NCBI GenBank assembly: GCA_001770815.1
Contig: MESD01000115.1
Coordinates: forward strand, 1-34,689
Source of the DNA: Burkholderiales bacterium RIFCSPHIGHO2_12_FULL_69_20
GTDB lineage: Bacteria; Pseudomonadota; Gammaproteobacteria; Burkholderiales; Burkholderiaceae_C
Reading direction: 5' to 3'
DNA length: 34,689 nt
The notes beneath the pieces are model-generated. The model had not been told where the DNA came from, did not search any database, and worked only from the letters and a program-made list of their open reading frames with translations. The position numbers and the translations under genes are program-made. Shown piece by piece: positions 6,590-14,434 of this stretch (the stretch's first letter is position 1; each line of letters starts with the position of its first letter).

Positions 6590-7801
6590 TCAGTGGCTCA
6601 GCAGGTGCTGGGCGATCAGGTTGCGCTGCACTTCATTCGTGCCGGCGTAGATCGACGCGGCGCGGTCGTTGAGGTAGGTGCTCATGGCCCAAATCGCGTC
6701 CTCGGGCAGCGCCAGCACATGGGCAGCGCAGTCGGCCTGGGGCAGCCGCGCCGCACCGTAGGGCCCGGCGATGGTGACCGCGATCTCGGTGATGAACTGG
6801 CGCAGTTCGGTGCCCAGCAGCTTGCCCACCGACGGCGCGATGGGCTGATCTTCGCCACGGATGCGCGCGGCCAGCACCTGCTGCTCCAGCGCATGCAGCG
6901 CGTCGATGCGGCAGGCCGCGTCGGCCAGCAGCCGGGCCACGTCGCGGCGCTCGTCGTCGTCGGCCGGCCGGTCGGCAAAGGCCTGCACCGCCGCACGCTG
7001 CAGCCGGCCCAGGCGGGCGCGCAGCGCGGGTGCGTAGGTGCCGCCGCGCTCATGCACCAGCAGGTACTTGGCGATGGTCCAGCCCTTGTTCTCCTCGCCC
7101 AGCAGCGCCGTGGCGGGCACGCGCACGTCGTCGAAGAACACCTGGTTCAGCTCGTGGTCGCCCGAGATGCTGATGATCGGCCGCACCGTGATGCCCGGCG
7201 TGTCCATGTCGAACAGCAGGAAGCTGATGCCCTGCTGCGGCTTGCCGGCGCTGCTGGTGCGCACCAGGCAGAAGATGCGATTGGCCCACTGGGCATGGGT
7301 GGTCCAGATCTTGGTGCCGTTGATGACGTAGCTGTCGCCGTCCCGGACTGCCTTGCACTGCAGCGAGGCCAGGTCGGAGCCCGAGCCCGGCTCGCTGTAG
7401 CCCTGGGCCCAGTAGTCGTCGCCGTTGCGGATGGCCGGCAGCCAGCGGGCTTGCTGCTCGGGCGTGCCGAAGGCCAGCAGCACCGGCGCCACCATGCGCA
7501 CGCCCTGCGGCGCCAGCACCGGGGCCTGGGCCGCCGACAGCTCGCTGGCGAAGATGGCGTGCTGGCGCGGCGTCCAGCCGCAGCCACCCCATTGCACCGG
7601 CCAGTGCGGCACGGCCCAGCCACGGCGCGCCAGGATGCGGAACCAGCGCTGGCCGTCGTCGTGGTCGGTGAAGATGCCGGCGGTGCGCTGGCCGGCCAGG
7701 CGCAGGTCGTCGGTGAGCTCGGTGGCGAGGAATTGCCGCACCTCGTCGCGGAAAGCATCGTCGGCCGCAGTGGATTGATTGCAGGCAGGGGATGACACCA
7801 T
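6590..7801 (-). CDS. Acyl-CoA dehydrogenase, probable large subunit of the pair
   Basis: The protein has 403 residues. The flavin-contact motifs are intact: YSEPGSGSDLASLQ (135-148), NGTKIWTTHAQWAN (161-174) and QVFFDDVRVP (220-229). C-terminal IYAGTNEVQRNLIAQHLL has Ala at the usual Glu position; E251 in LLVHERGG is a candidate base. GGAGG lies just upstream of the ATG with a short 3-nt spacing. It heads the minus-strand operon and is divergent from the acyl-CoA ligase at 7998, with a 196-bp shared control region. Together with the next gene it probably forms one enzyme. Confidence 0.9.
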   Translation of the reverse strand: MVSSPACNQSTAADDAFRDEVRQFLATELTDDLRLAGQRTAGIFTDHDDGQRWFRILARRGWAVPHWPVQWGGCGWTPRQHAIFASELSAAQAPVLAPQGVRMVAPVLLAFGTPEQQARWLPAIRNGDDYWAQGYSEPGSGSDLASLQCKAVRDGDSYVINGTKIWTTHAQWANRIFCLVRTSSAGKPQQGISFLLFDMDTPGITVRPIISISGDHELNQVFFDDVRVPATALLGEENKGWTIAKYLLVHERGGTYAPALRARLGRLQRAAVQAFADRPADDDERRDVARLLADAACRIDALHALEQQVLAARIRGEDQPIAPSVGKLLGTELRQFITEIAVTIAGPYGAARLPQADCAAHVLALPEDAIWAMSTYLNDRAASIYAGTNEVQRNLIAQHLLSH

Positions 7802-7855
7802 CGGCCTCCAGATCAGGGTCAGCGGGCAGTCTCACATGCGGGGCGGGGTGCATGA

Positions 7856-7873
7856 ATCGTCGAAAGCGACGAT
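7856..7873. promoter_or_regulatory. Inverted repeat between divergent acyl-CoA genes, possible operator
   Basis: ATCGTCG AAAG CGACGAT is a perfect 7-bp inverted repeat with a 4-bp spacer. It sits in the 196-bp region between the divergent dehydrogenase operon and the acyl-CoA ligase gene. It could bind a TetR- or GntR-type acyl-CoA-responsive repressor, but no regulator gene is adjacent. Confidence 0.35.
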
Positions 7874-7997
7874 GTAGGCGCGGCGCGGCAACCGATTCAA
7901 TCGCGCTTCTTGCGCAGCGGCCGGCGCCAGCAACTCGCCGCAAGACAGCAGCGCGCCGCCCGCCTCAGCATGCACGATCGAAGGAACCCCGCCCATC

Positions 7998-9602
7998 ATG
8001 CCCAAGCCCGCCAGCACCCCGGCCCCGCCCCCCGCCACCATCGGCGACCACCTCAGCCTGGCGGCGCGCCGCCGCGGCGGCCAAACGGCCTACATCGAGC
8101 ACGACGCGGCCTATGGCTGGGCGACGGTGGACGCCGCCAGCGACCAGATGGCCTGCGGCCTGATGGGGCTGAAGCTGCAGCGTGGCGACCGCATCGGCAT
8201 CATCGGGCTGAACCAGATGGAGTGGCTGCTGCTGTTCTACGCCGCGGCCAAGATCGGCGTGGCGGTGGTCGGCCTGAGCGTGCGCTACCGCGACAGCGAG
8301 CTGGAGGCCATGCTGGGCGACAGCGAGACCAAGGCGGTGTTCACGCTGCGCGAGCACGAGGGCTTCGACTTCATCACGATGTTCCAGCGCCTGGGCCCGC
8401 GCCTGCCGGCGCTGCGCCACGTCATCGCCATCGACGGCAGCGGGCTCAACAGCCTGGCCGCGCTGGCCGCCACGCCGCTGGAGGCCGGGCGGCTGTCGGC
8501 GCTGCGACGCCGGGTGCTGGCCGACGATGTGGCCATGGTGATCTACACCTCGGGCACCACCGGCCGGCCCAAGGGCGCCGGGCTCACCCACCACAGCCTG
8601 CTGGCCAGCGCCGCCGCCCAGGCCGCCCACACCCGCGTGAGCGAGGCCGACCTGATCCACATGGCCAACCCGCTGAACCACGTGGGCGGCATCACCTGCG
8701 GTGTGCTCACCCACCTGGTGGGCGGCGGCACGGTGGTGCTGGTGCCCGAGTTCAAGGCCGATCTGATGATCACGCTGATGCAGCGGCACCGGCCCACCAT
8801 CGTGGCCGGCGTGCCGACCATGCTGACGCTGCTGCTGATGCATGCGCGTGTCGACCAGGTCGATTTCTCGGCGGTGCGGCTGGTGTTCTCGGGCGGCTCG
8901 AACGTGGACGCGGTATTGCTGGAGCGGTTGGCCGCACGCATGCCCAACGCCACGCTGATGAACCTGTACGGCCTGACCGAAACATCGGGTGCGATCGTGA
9001 TGACGCCCTGGGAGCGCAGCCACGACGACCTGATGGGCACCATCGGCAAGCCGTTTGCGGGCGCGTTGTTGCGCATCGCCGGGCCGCATGGCGAATCCCT
9101 GCCCGCAGCCGCGGGCAGGGGTGGCGAAGCGCTGCCGGCGGGCACCATCGGCGAGCTGTGCTTCAAGGGCGTGGGCGTGGTGCCGGGCTACATCGGCGCG
9201 GCCGCCGGCCAGGGTTTCAGCAGCGACGGCTGGCTGCAGACCGGCGACCTGGGCGAGGTGGATGCACGTGGGGTGATCACGCTCAAGGGCCGCAAGAAGG
9301 ACATGTACATCCAGGGCGGCTTCAACGTCTACCCGGCCGAGGTGGAGGCGCTGATCAACCGCCACCCCGGCGTGGTGATGGCCGCCATCATCGGCGTGGG
9401 CGATCCGGTGCTGGGCGAGGTGGGCCGCGTCTACGTGATCCCCAGGCCCGACAGCGGCCTGCGCGAGACCGACATCCGCGCCTGGTGCGCCGAGCACCTG
9501 GCCGACTACAAGGTGCCGCGCCAGATCGTGCTGCGCGAGACGCTGCCGATGACGCCGGCCGGCAAGATCCACAAGGCGGCGCTGCGCAACGAGGGCGCCT
9601 GA
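7998..9602 (+). CDS. AMP-binding acyl-CoA synthetase/ligase (ANL superfamily)
   Basis: It activates a carboxylic acid with ATP to an acyl-adenylate, then to the CoA thioester. The protein has 534 residues. Motifs in order: P-loop YTSGTTGRPKG (183-193), A5 NLYGLTET (322-329), A7 GWLQTGDLG (411-419), A8 hinge GRKKDMYIQGGFNVYPAEVE (431-450), and the catalytic Lys K523 in PAGKIHK. It would supply CoA esters to the divergent dehydrogenase operon. Residues 367-377 (SLPAAAGRGGE) are encoded by a 33-bp palindromic insertion at 9096-9128; without it the sequence reads like an ordinary family member (HGEALPAGTIGEL). Substrate not predictable by eye; a medium-chain, aromatic or branched acid is plausible. 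Confidence 0.93.
   Translation: MPKPASTPAPPPATIGDHLSLAARRRGGQTAYIEHDAAYGWATVDAASDQMACGLMGLKLQRGDRIGIIGLNQMEWLLLFYAAAKIGVAVVGLSVRYRDSELEAMLGDSETKAVFTLREHEGFDFITMFQRLGPRLPALRHVIAIDGSGLNSLAALAATPLEAGRLSALRRRVLADDVAMVIYTSGTTGRPKGAGLTHHSLLASAAAQAAHTRVSEADLIHMANPLNHVGGITCGVLTHLVGGGTVVLVPEFKADLMITLMQRHRPTIVAGVPTMLTLLLMHARVDQVDFSAVRLVFSGGSNVDAVLLERLAARMPNATLMNLYGLTETSGAIVMTPWERSHDDLMGTIGKPFAGALLRIAGPHGESLPAAAGRGGEALPAGTIGELCFKGVGVVPGYIGAAAGQGFSSDGWLQTGDLGEVDARGVITLKGRKKDMYIQGGFNVYPAEVEALINRHPGVVMAAIIGVGDPVLGEVGRVYVIPRPDSGLRETDIRAWCAEHLADYKVPRQIVLRETLPMTPAGKIHKAALRNEGA
9089..9128. repeat. 33-bp in-frame palindromic micro-insertion with 7-bp flanking direct repeats
   Basis: Perfect 10-bp arms CCCTGCCCGC (9097-9106) and GCGGGCAGGG (9111-9120) enclose AGCC. 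The hairpin is flanked by TGGCGAA at 9089-9095 and again at 9122-9128, like a target-site duplication. The extra length (one repeat copy plus the hairpin unit) is 33 bp, which is 11 codons, so the ligase frame is kept. Confidence 0.75.
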
Positions 9603-9625
9603 GCTACTGCATCAGCGGCAGGGTG

Positions 9626-10171
9626 TCAGTAATCGGCATCGCAGCGTGGATCGGGCAGGTACGAGGCACCGCCGCGCACCCAGCCTTCGGCTGTGAAGGT
9701 GATGCGCACCCACTCGCAATCGTAGGTCTCGAAGCGCCACGACCAGGTCTGGCGGTTCATGTACTCGGCGGCCTTGTCGCCGGGCCGGCCCAGCAGGCGC
9801 AGCACCTCGTCGCGCGGCATGTTGTGGCGCACCTGGGCGAAGTTCTCCCGCGTCAGCACCTGCTGCACGGCACTGACCCGGCCGGTGGCGTCCAGGTCGA
9901 CCATCCAGGTGTGCAGCCCGAACGGGCCGGTGGCGTACTCCACCCGCTGCGCCCCACCGGCCAGCGGGTAGCGGCCGGTGGGCGTGCCCATGGTGGCCAG
10001 CATCTGCGCCTCGGTCTGGCCCGGCTGGGCCAGCGCAGGCTGCAGGCTGGCGCAGCCCGACAACCCTGCGAGGCCCAGCACCAGCGTCGCGGCGACCGTG
10101 CGCCGCCGCAGCCCGGAAAAGACGTGAAGCGGGGCCGTGGCGGGCGGCAGCATGGACGGGGGTCTGGGCAT
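9626..10171 (-). CDS. Putative outer-membrane lipoprotein with two BamE/SmpA-like repeats
   Basis: The protein has 181 residues from the ATG at 10171, with GGAG 6 nt upstream; the frame runs further up, but the extension looks non-coding. A basic N-terminus (LRRR), a hydrophobic stretch and the lipobox LSGC with Cys40 mark a lipoprotein signal. The mature part seems to be an internal duplication: a 'PGQTEAQMLATMGTPTG' unit and a 'MPRDEVLRLLGRPGD' unit. Each is followed by a Trp-containing strand and a D/F-x-A-x-G-x-V turn, resembling BamE/SmpA modules. It lies between a convergent acyl-CoA ligase and a divergent TRAP transporter, with no clear functional link to either. Confidence 0.8.
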   Translation of the reverse strand: MPRPPSMLPPATAPLHVFSGLRRRTVAATLVLGLAGLSGCASLQPALAQPGQTEAQMLATMGTPTGRYPLAGGAQRVEYATGPFGLHTWMVDLDATGRVSAVQQVLTRENFAQVRHNMPRDEVLRLLGRPGDKAAEYMNRQTWSWRFETYDCEWVRITFTAEGWVRGGASYLPDPRCDADY

Positions 10172-10383
10172 CGTGGGCTCCGGGGCAGGTGCGATCAATG
10201 CAACATCATCGCATCGTGCCGCGACCCACCGGCGTGGCCCCGCAGCCACCCCGCCGCCGCCCCTGTCAGACACCTGCGCGACACCGGGTACACCGCAACT
10301 TGCGGCGCGCGCGGCGCCTCCGGCATCATGCGCCGCAGCCGATGCCCGGTGGATCGGGCATCGATCAACCCGAAGGAGACTCC

Positions 10384-11562
10384 ATGACCCACGTTCGCAA
10401 GCCCCGGCTGATCGCCGCCCTCGGTGCCGTGTTCGGCGCCGCGCTGCTGGCCACTGGCGCCGCCCACGCGCAGGACATCAAGCTGCCGCCTTCGTTGACC
10501 ATGACCGCCTACGACACCGGCTCGTCGGGCTTCAACATGGCAGTGGCCATCGGCAAGATGATGAAGGAGCGCAGCAGCACCGACGTGCGGGTGCTGCCCG
10601 GCGGCAACGACATCGCCCGCCTGGCGCCGCTGAAGGGCGGCCGCGCCCAGGTCTCGGCGATGGGCGTGGGCGGCTACTTTGCCCAGGAAGGCGTGTTCGA
10701 GTTCGGCGCCAAGGACTGGGGCCCGCAGGCGCTGCAGCTGATGCTGGCTTCCACCTCGTGCAACGGCCTGTCGCTGGGCGTGGCCAAGGACGCTGGTGTC
10801 AAGGACATCAAGGACCTGAAGGGCAAGCGCGTGGGCTTCGTGGTGGGCTCACCCGCGCTCAACCAGAACGCACTGGCCGTCATCGCCTACGGCGGGCTGA
10901 CCCGCGCCGACGTGAAGATCGTCGAGTTCTCGAACTACGGCGCGATGTGGAAGGGCATGGTCAACAACGAGGTCGACGCGGCCTTTGCATCCACCATCTC
11001 GGGCCAGGCGCGTGAGGTCGATTCATCGCCGCGCGGCCTGATGTGGCCGACATCACCGGCCGGCGACAAGGCGGCCTGGGCGCGGGTCAACAAGGTCGGC
11101 CCGTACTTCTACCCGCACCAGGTCACCTGCGGCGCCGGCGGCCTGAGCAAGGCCGCACCGCTGGAACTGCCGGCCTATCCGTACCCGCTGTTCGTGGCCT
11201 ACGGCAGCCAGTCGGCCGACGTGATCCACGGCGTGACCAAGTCGATGATCGTCAATTACGACGCCTACAAGGACGGCGCACCGGGTGCCGATGGCCTGGA
11301 GCTCAAGCGCCAGAACCTGACCTGGGTGCTGCCCTACCACGAAGGCGCGGTGCGGGCGATGAAGGAGGCAGGCGCCTGGACGGCCGCCGCACAGCAGCAC
11401 AACGACGCGCTGCTCAAACGCCAGGCCACGCTGGCGGCCGCCTGGGGCCAATACACCAAGGCCGGCGCGCCCGATGACAAGGACGCCTTCTACAAGGGCT
11501 GGATCGCCGCACGCAAGGCCGCCCTGGTCAAGGCCGGCATGGACCCGGTGTTCGAGGAATGA
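10384..11562 (+). CDS. TAXI-family TRAP transporter substrate-binding protein
   Basis: Periplasmic receptor of a TRAP transporter, 392 residues. The start at 10384 has AGGAGA 4 nt upstream. A Sec signal ends at AHA|Q (about residue 29). The mature sequence carries TAXI features: YDTGSSGFNMAVAIGKMM, VLPGGNDIARLAPLKGGRAQVSAMG and DLKGKRVGFVVGSPALNQNALAVIA. TAXI receptors take up carboxylates and some amino acids, driven by ion gradients. The stop codon overlaps the permease start (ATGA at 11559-11562). Confidence 0.93.
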   Translation: MTHVRKPRLIAALGAVFGAALLATGAAHAQDIKLPPSLTMTAYDTGSSGFNMAVAIGKMMKERSSTDVRVLPGGNDIARLAPLKGGRAQVSAMGVGGYFAQEGVFEFGAKDWGPQALQLMLASTSCNGLSLGVAKDAGVKDIKDLKGKRVGFVVGSPALNQNALAVIAYGGLTRADVKIVEFSNYGAMWKGMVNNEVDAAFASTISGQAREVDSSPRGLMWPTSPAGDKAAWARVNKVGPYFYPHQVTCGAGGLSKAAPLELPAYPYPLFVAYGSQSADVIHGVTKSMIVNYDAYKDGAPGADGLELKRQNLTWVLPYHEGAVRAMKEAGAWTAAAQQHNDALLKRQATLAAAWGQYTKAGAPDDKDAFYKGWIAARKAALVKAGMDPVFEE

Positions 11563-13586
11563 AGCCGGCCATCGACACCCCGGCACCCGCGACCACCCAG
11601 GCCGTCGCACTGGACGACGGCGAGGCCGGCAGCAATCCGGCGCGCACCCGCCAGTTGTCCCCCGGCTGGCGCTGGTTGCTGCTGACCTGGACCGTGGTGT
11701 CGATGGCGCTGTGCTTCAACCAGCAGTTCACGCTGCGCTTCTTTGCCGACGTGACGCTGCTCGACACCGAGTACTTCTGGCTGATCCTGGCGGTGCTGCT
11801 GCCGCTGGCCTTCATCCTGTACCCGGCCCGGGTCGGGCGCCAGCTCGACCACGTGCCCTGGTACGACCTGGTGCTGTTCGCCGCCGCCACCGGGCTGGCC
11901 CTGTTGTGGGCCTGGACGGCGCGCGACTCGGCCGGCAACGGCTGGGAGTACAGCGCACCCGACGTGGCACCACGCTGGATGGTCTGGGGCGCGGTGGCCA
12001 GCTGGCTGCTGGTGCTGGAGGCGCTGCGCCGCGCCGGCGGCATGGCGCTGCTGATCATCATGGGCGTGTTTTCGCTGTTCCCGCTGTTCTCGGTGCTGAT
12101 GCCCGCGCCGCTGCACGCGCCGTCGGTCAGCCTGCTGGAGGCGGCGTCGTTCCACATCTTCTCGCGCGAAAGCGTGCTGGGCATCCCGATGCGCGCCTTC
12201 GCCGAGCTGGTGATCGGCTTCCTGGTCTTCGGCACGGCGCTGCAGTACACCGGCGCGGGCACCTTCTTCATCAACTTCGCCTTCTCGCTGTGCGGCCACT
12301 ACCGCGGCGGCGCGGCCAAGGTGTCGATCTTCTCGTCGGGCCTGCTGGGCTCGATGAGCGGCAGCGTGATCAGCAACGTGCTGACCACCGGCACCATGAC
12401 CATCCCGGCGATGAAGCGCACCGGCATGAAGCCCTCCACCGCCGCCGCGGTGGAGGCCTGCGCGTCCACCGGCGCGGTGCTGGCGCCGCCGGTGATGGGC
12501 GCCACCGCCTTCGTGATGGCCGAGTTCCTCGACATCCCCTATGCCCAGGTGGCCCTGGCCGCCGCGGTGCCGGCGGTGCTGTACTACTTTGCGCTGTTCA
12601 TGCAGATCGACGGCAATGCCGCGCGCAACGGCCTGGTGGGGCTGCCCAAGGCCGAGTTGCCGAAGCTGGGCCAGGTGTTCCGCGAAGGCTGGTACTTCAT
12701 CTTCGTGATCATCCTGCTGGTGCTGCTGCTGCTGGTGATGAAGCGCGAGAACTGGGCGCCCTGGCTGGCCACCGCGCTGCTGCTGGTGCTCAACCAGCTG
12801 TTCTCGCCGCAACGCTGGGGCCGGCGCGAGGTGCTGGGCTTCATCGAAGGCAACGGCCGGGTGTTCGTCGAGCTGGTGGCCATCCTGGCCGGTGTGGGCC
12901 TGCTGGTGGGTGCTTTCTCGTTGACCGGGCTGACCGGCACGCTGACCACCGAACTGCTGCACCTGGCCGGCAACTCGCCGCTGCTGCTGATGCTGATGGG
13001 CGCGCTGACCAGCTTCATCCTGGGCATGGGCATGACCATCACCGCCTGCTACATCTTCCTGGCGGTGCTGCTGGCACCCAGCCTGATCAAGGTGGGGCTC
13101 GACCCGCTGGCGGTGCACATGTTCATCATGTACTGGGGCATGGTGTCGTTCATCACGCCGCCGGTGGCGCTGGCGGCGTTTGCCGCCGCCTCGGTGGCCA
13201 AGGCCAAGCCGATGGAGACCGGGCTGGAGGCGATGAAGATCGGCAGCATCATCTACTTCGTGCCGTTCTTCTTCCTGATGAACCCGTCGCTGCTGCTGCA
13301 GGGCAGCCTGGTCGATTTTGCGATGCACTTCGGCACCGCGCTGATCGGCGTGGCGCTGGTCTGCAGCGGGCTGCAGGGCTACCAGCAAGGGGTGGGTGAC
13401 CTGCGGCGCTGTGGCGCGCTGGAGTGGCCGGTGCGCATCGCGCTGATGCTGGGCGGGCTGATGTTCATTGCCCCGGGCGGCGGGCTGATGCCACTGTCGC
13501 CGCTGCAGATGACCGGCGCGGCGCTGGCGCTGACCCTGCCGGCGCTGCTGGTGGCGCGCCTGCTGTCGCGCCAGCGCGCCGGCTGA
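11559..13586 (+). CDS. TRAP transporter fused permease (DctQM-like, TAXI-associated)
   Basis: The protein has 675 residues, mostly hydrophobic helices. The N-terminal third corresponds to the small DctQ unit, the rest to the DctM pore. Typical DctM signatures: GLLGSMSGSVISNVLTTGTM with AMKRTG, the APPVMGATAFVMAEFLDIPY segment, and the late FITPPVALAAFAAASVAKAK. It overlaps the binding-protein gene by 4 nt. Its TGA lies inside a 37-bp palindrome that also contains the stop of the convergent ABC ATPase. Together with the receptor it forms a complete TRAP-TAXI importer of unknown substrate. Confidence 0.93.
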   Translation: MKPAIDTPAPATTQAVALDDGEAGSNPARTRQLSPGWRWLLLTWTVVSMALCFNQQFTLRFFADVTLLDTEYFWLILAVLLPLAFILYPARVGRQLDHVPWYDLVLFAAATGLALLWAWTARDSAGNGWEYSAPDVAPRWMVWGAVASWLLVLEALRRAGGMALLIIMGVFSLFPLFSVLMPAPLHAPSVSLLEAASFHIFSRESVLGIPMRAFAELVIGFLVFGTALQYTGAGTFFINFAFSLCGHYRGGAAKVSIFSSGLLGSMSGSVISNVLTTGTMTIPAMKRTGMKPSTAAAVEACASTGAVLAPPVMGATAFVMAEFLDIPYAQVALAAAVPAVLYYFALFMQIDGNAARNGLVGLPKAELPKLGQVFREGWYFIFVIILLVLLLLVMKRENWAPWLATALLLVLNQLFSPQRWGRREVLGFIEGNGRVFVELVAILAGVGLLVGAFSLTGLTGTLTTELLHLAGNSPLLLMLMGALTSFILGMGMTITACYIFLAVLLAPSLIKVGLDPLAVHMFIMYWGMVSFITPPVALAAFAAASVAKAKPMETGLEAMKIGSIIYFVPFFFLMNPSLLLQGSLVDFAMHFGTALIGVALVCSGLQGYQQGVGDLRRCGALEWPVRIALMLGGLMFIAPGGGLMPLSPLQMTGAALALTLPALLVARLLSRQRAG

Positions 13587-13619
13587 CCGGGCGCCGCCGG
13601 CCCGGCGGCGCCCGGTCAG
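13583..13619. terminator. Perfect 37-bp palindrome containing both convergent stop codons; candidate bidirectional terminator
   Basis: Arms 13583-13600 and 13602-13619 (18 bp each) are exact reverse complements around C13601. The left arm contains the TGA of the TRAP permease (13584-13586), and the right arm contains the TGA of the ABC ATPase (13618-13616, minus strand). The stem is extremely GC-rich. No T tract follows on either side, so termination would not be of the classical intrinsic form. Confidence 0.65.
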
Positions 13620-14434
13620 GCCGCCGCCTGCTGGGCCTGCGCGGCGCGCACCTCCACCCGCACCTGCTCGGTCAGCTCGGCCTTCAGCTCGGCAAACGCC
13701 GGCGTGGTCTTGACCGAGTAATGCCGCGGGTGCGCCAGCGGCACCGCGCGGTCGAGCTTGATGCGGCCGGGCCGCGCGCTCATCACCACCACGCGGCTGC
13801 CCATGAACACCGCCTCGTCGATGTCGTGGGTGACGAACAGCACGGTCTTCTGCTCGGCCTCCCAGATGCCCAGCAGCAGCTCCTGCATCAGCTCGCGGGT
13901 TTGATGGTCCAGCGCGCCGAAGGGCTCGTCCATCAGCAGCATGCGCGGGTTGTTGGCCAGCGCCCGGGCAATCGCCACGCGCTGCTGCATGCCACCCGAC
14001 AGCTGCTTGGGAAAGTGGTGCTCGAAGCCGCGCAGCCCCACCTTGTGGATGAAGGCGCCGGCCTGCTCCAGCTGCTGGGCGCGTGGCAGGCCACGTTCAC
14101 GCAGGCCGAAGCAGACGTTCTGCTGCACCGTCAGCCAGGGAAACAGCGTGTAGCTCTGGAACACCATGCCGCGGTCGGCGCCCGGGCCGCTGATGCGCGC
14201 GCCGTCCAGCAGCACCTCGCCCGAGGTCTGCACGTCGAGCCCGGCGACGATGCGCAGCAGCGTGCTCTTGCCGCAGCCGCTGGGGCCCAGGATGGTGATG
14301 AAGTCGTTCTCGGCCACGGCCAGGTCGGTGGCCTGCAGCGCCACCGTGGGCACGCCGCCCGATTGCGAAGGAAAGCTGCGCGAGACGCCGCGCACTTGCA
14401 GGATGGAATGCGGGGCGGGTTGCGGCATGGTCAT
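13616..14434 (-). CDS. ABC transporter ATP-binding protein, NitT/TauT (SsuB/TauB) type
   Basis: Powers uptake through the permease encoded at 15060-15839. The protein has 272 residues. Walker [10 protein letters not shown] (50-58), Q-loop Q93 in [10 protein letters not shown], signature LSGGMQQR (145-152), Walker B LLMDEP (166-171) and switch His203 in [10 protein letters not shown] are all intact. [12 protein letters not shown] and the length match the nitrate/sulfonate/taurine subfamily. The start overlaps the stop of the ORF6N gene (ATGA at 14431-14434, minus strand), so its translation appears coupled to that unrelated gene. It is last in the hutU-hutH-transporter run. Confidence 0.94.
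   Translation of the reverse strand: MTMPQPAPHSILQVRGVSRSFPSQSGGVPTVALQATDLAVAENDFITILGPSGCGKSTLLRIVAGLDVQTSGEVLLDGARISGPGADRGMVFQSYTLFPWLTVQQNVCFGLRERGLPRAQQLEQAGAFIHKVGLRGFEHHFPKQLSGGMQQRVAIARALANNPRMLLMDEPFGALDHQTRELMQELLLGIWEAEQKTVLFVTHDIDEAVFMGSRVVVMSARPGRIKLDRAVPLAHPRHYSVKTTPAFAELKAELTEQVRVEVRAAQAQQAAA

Noticed and set aside
7910-10387. 825-codon plus-strand frame over the acyl-CoA ligase
   Set aside because: Arg/Pro/Gly-rich translation in the wrong frame of a ligase with all catalytic motifs.
11490-13388. 632-codon minus-strand frame opposite the TRAP permease
   Set aside because: His/Gln/Arg-rich shadow of transmembrane codons (CTG/GTG read backwards); no family resemblance.
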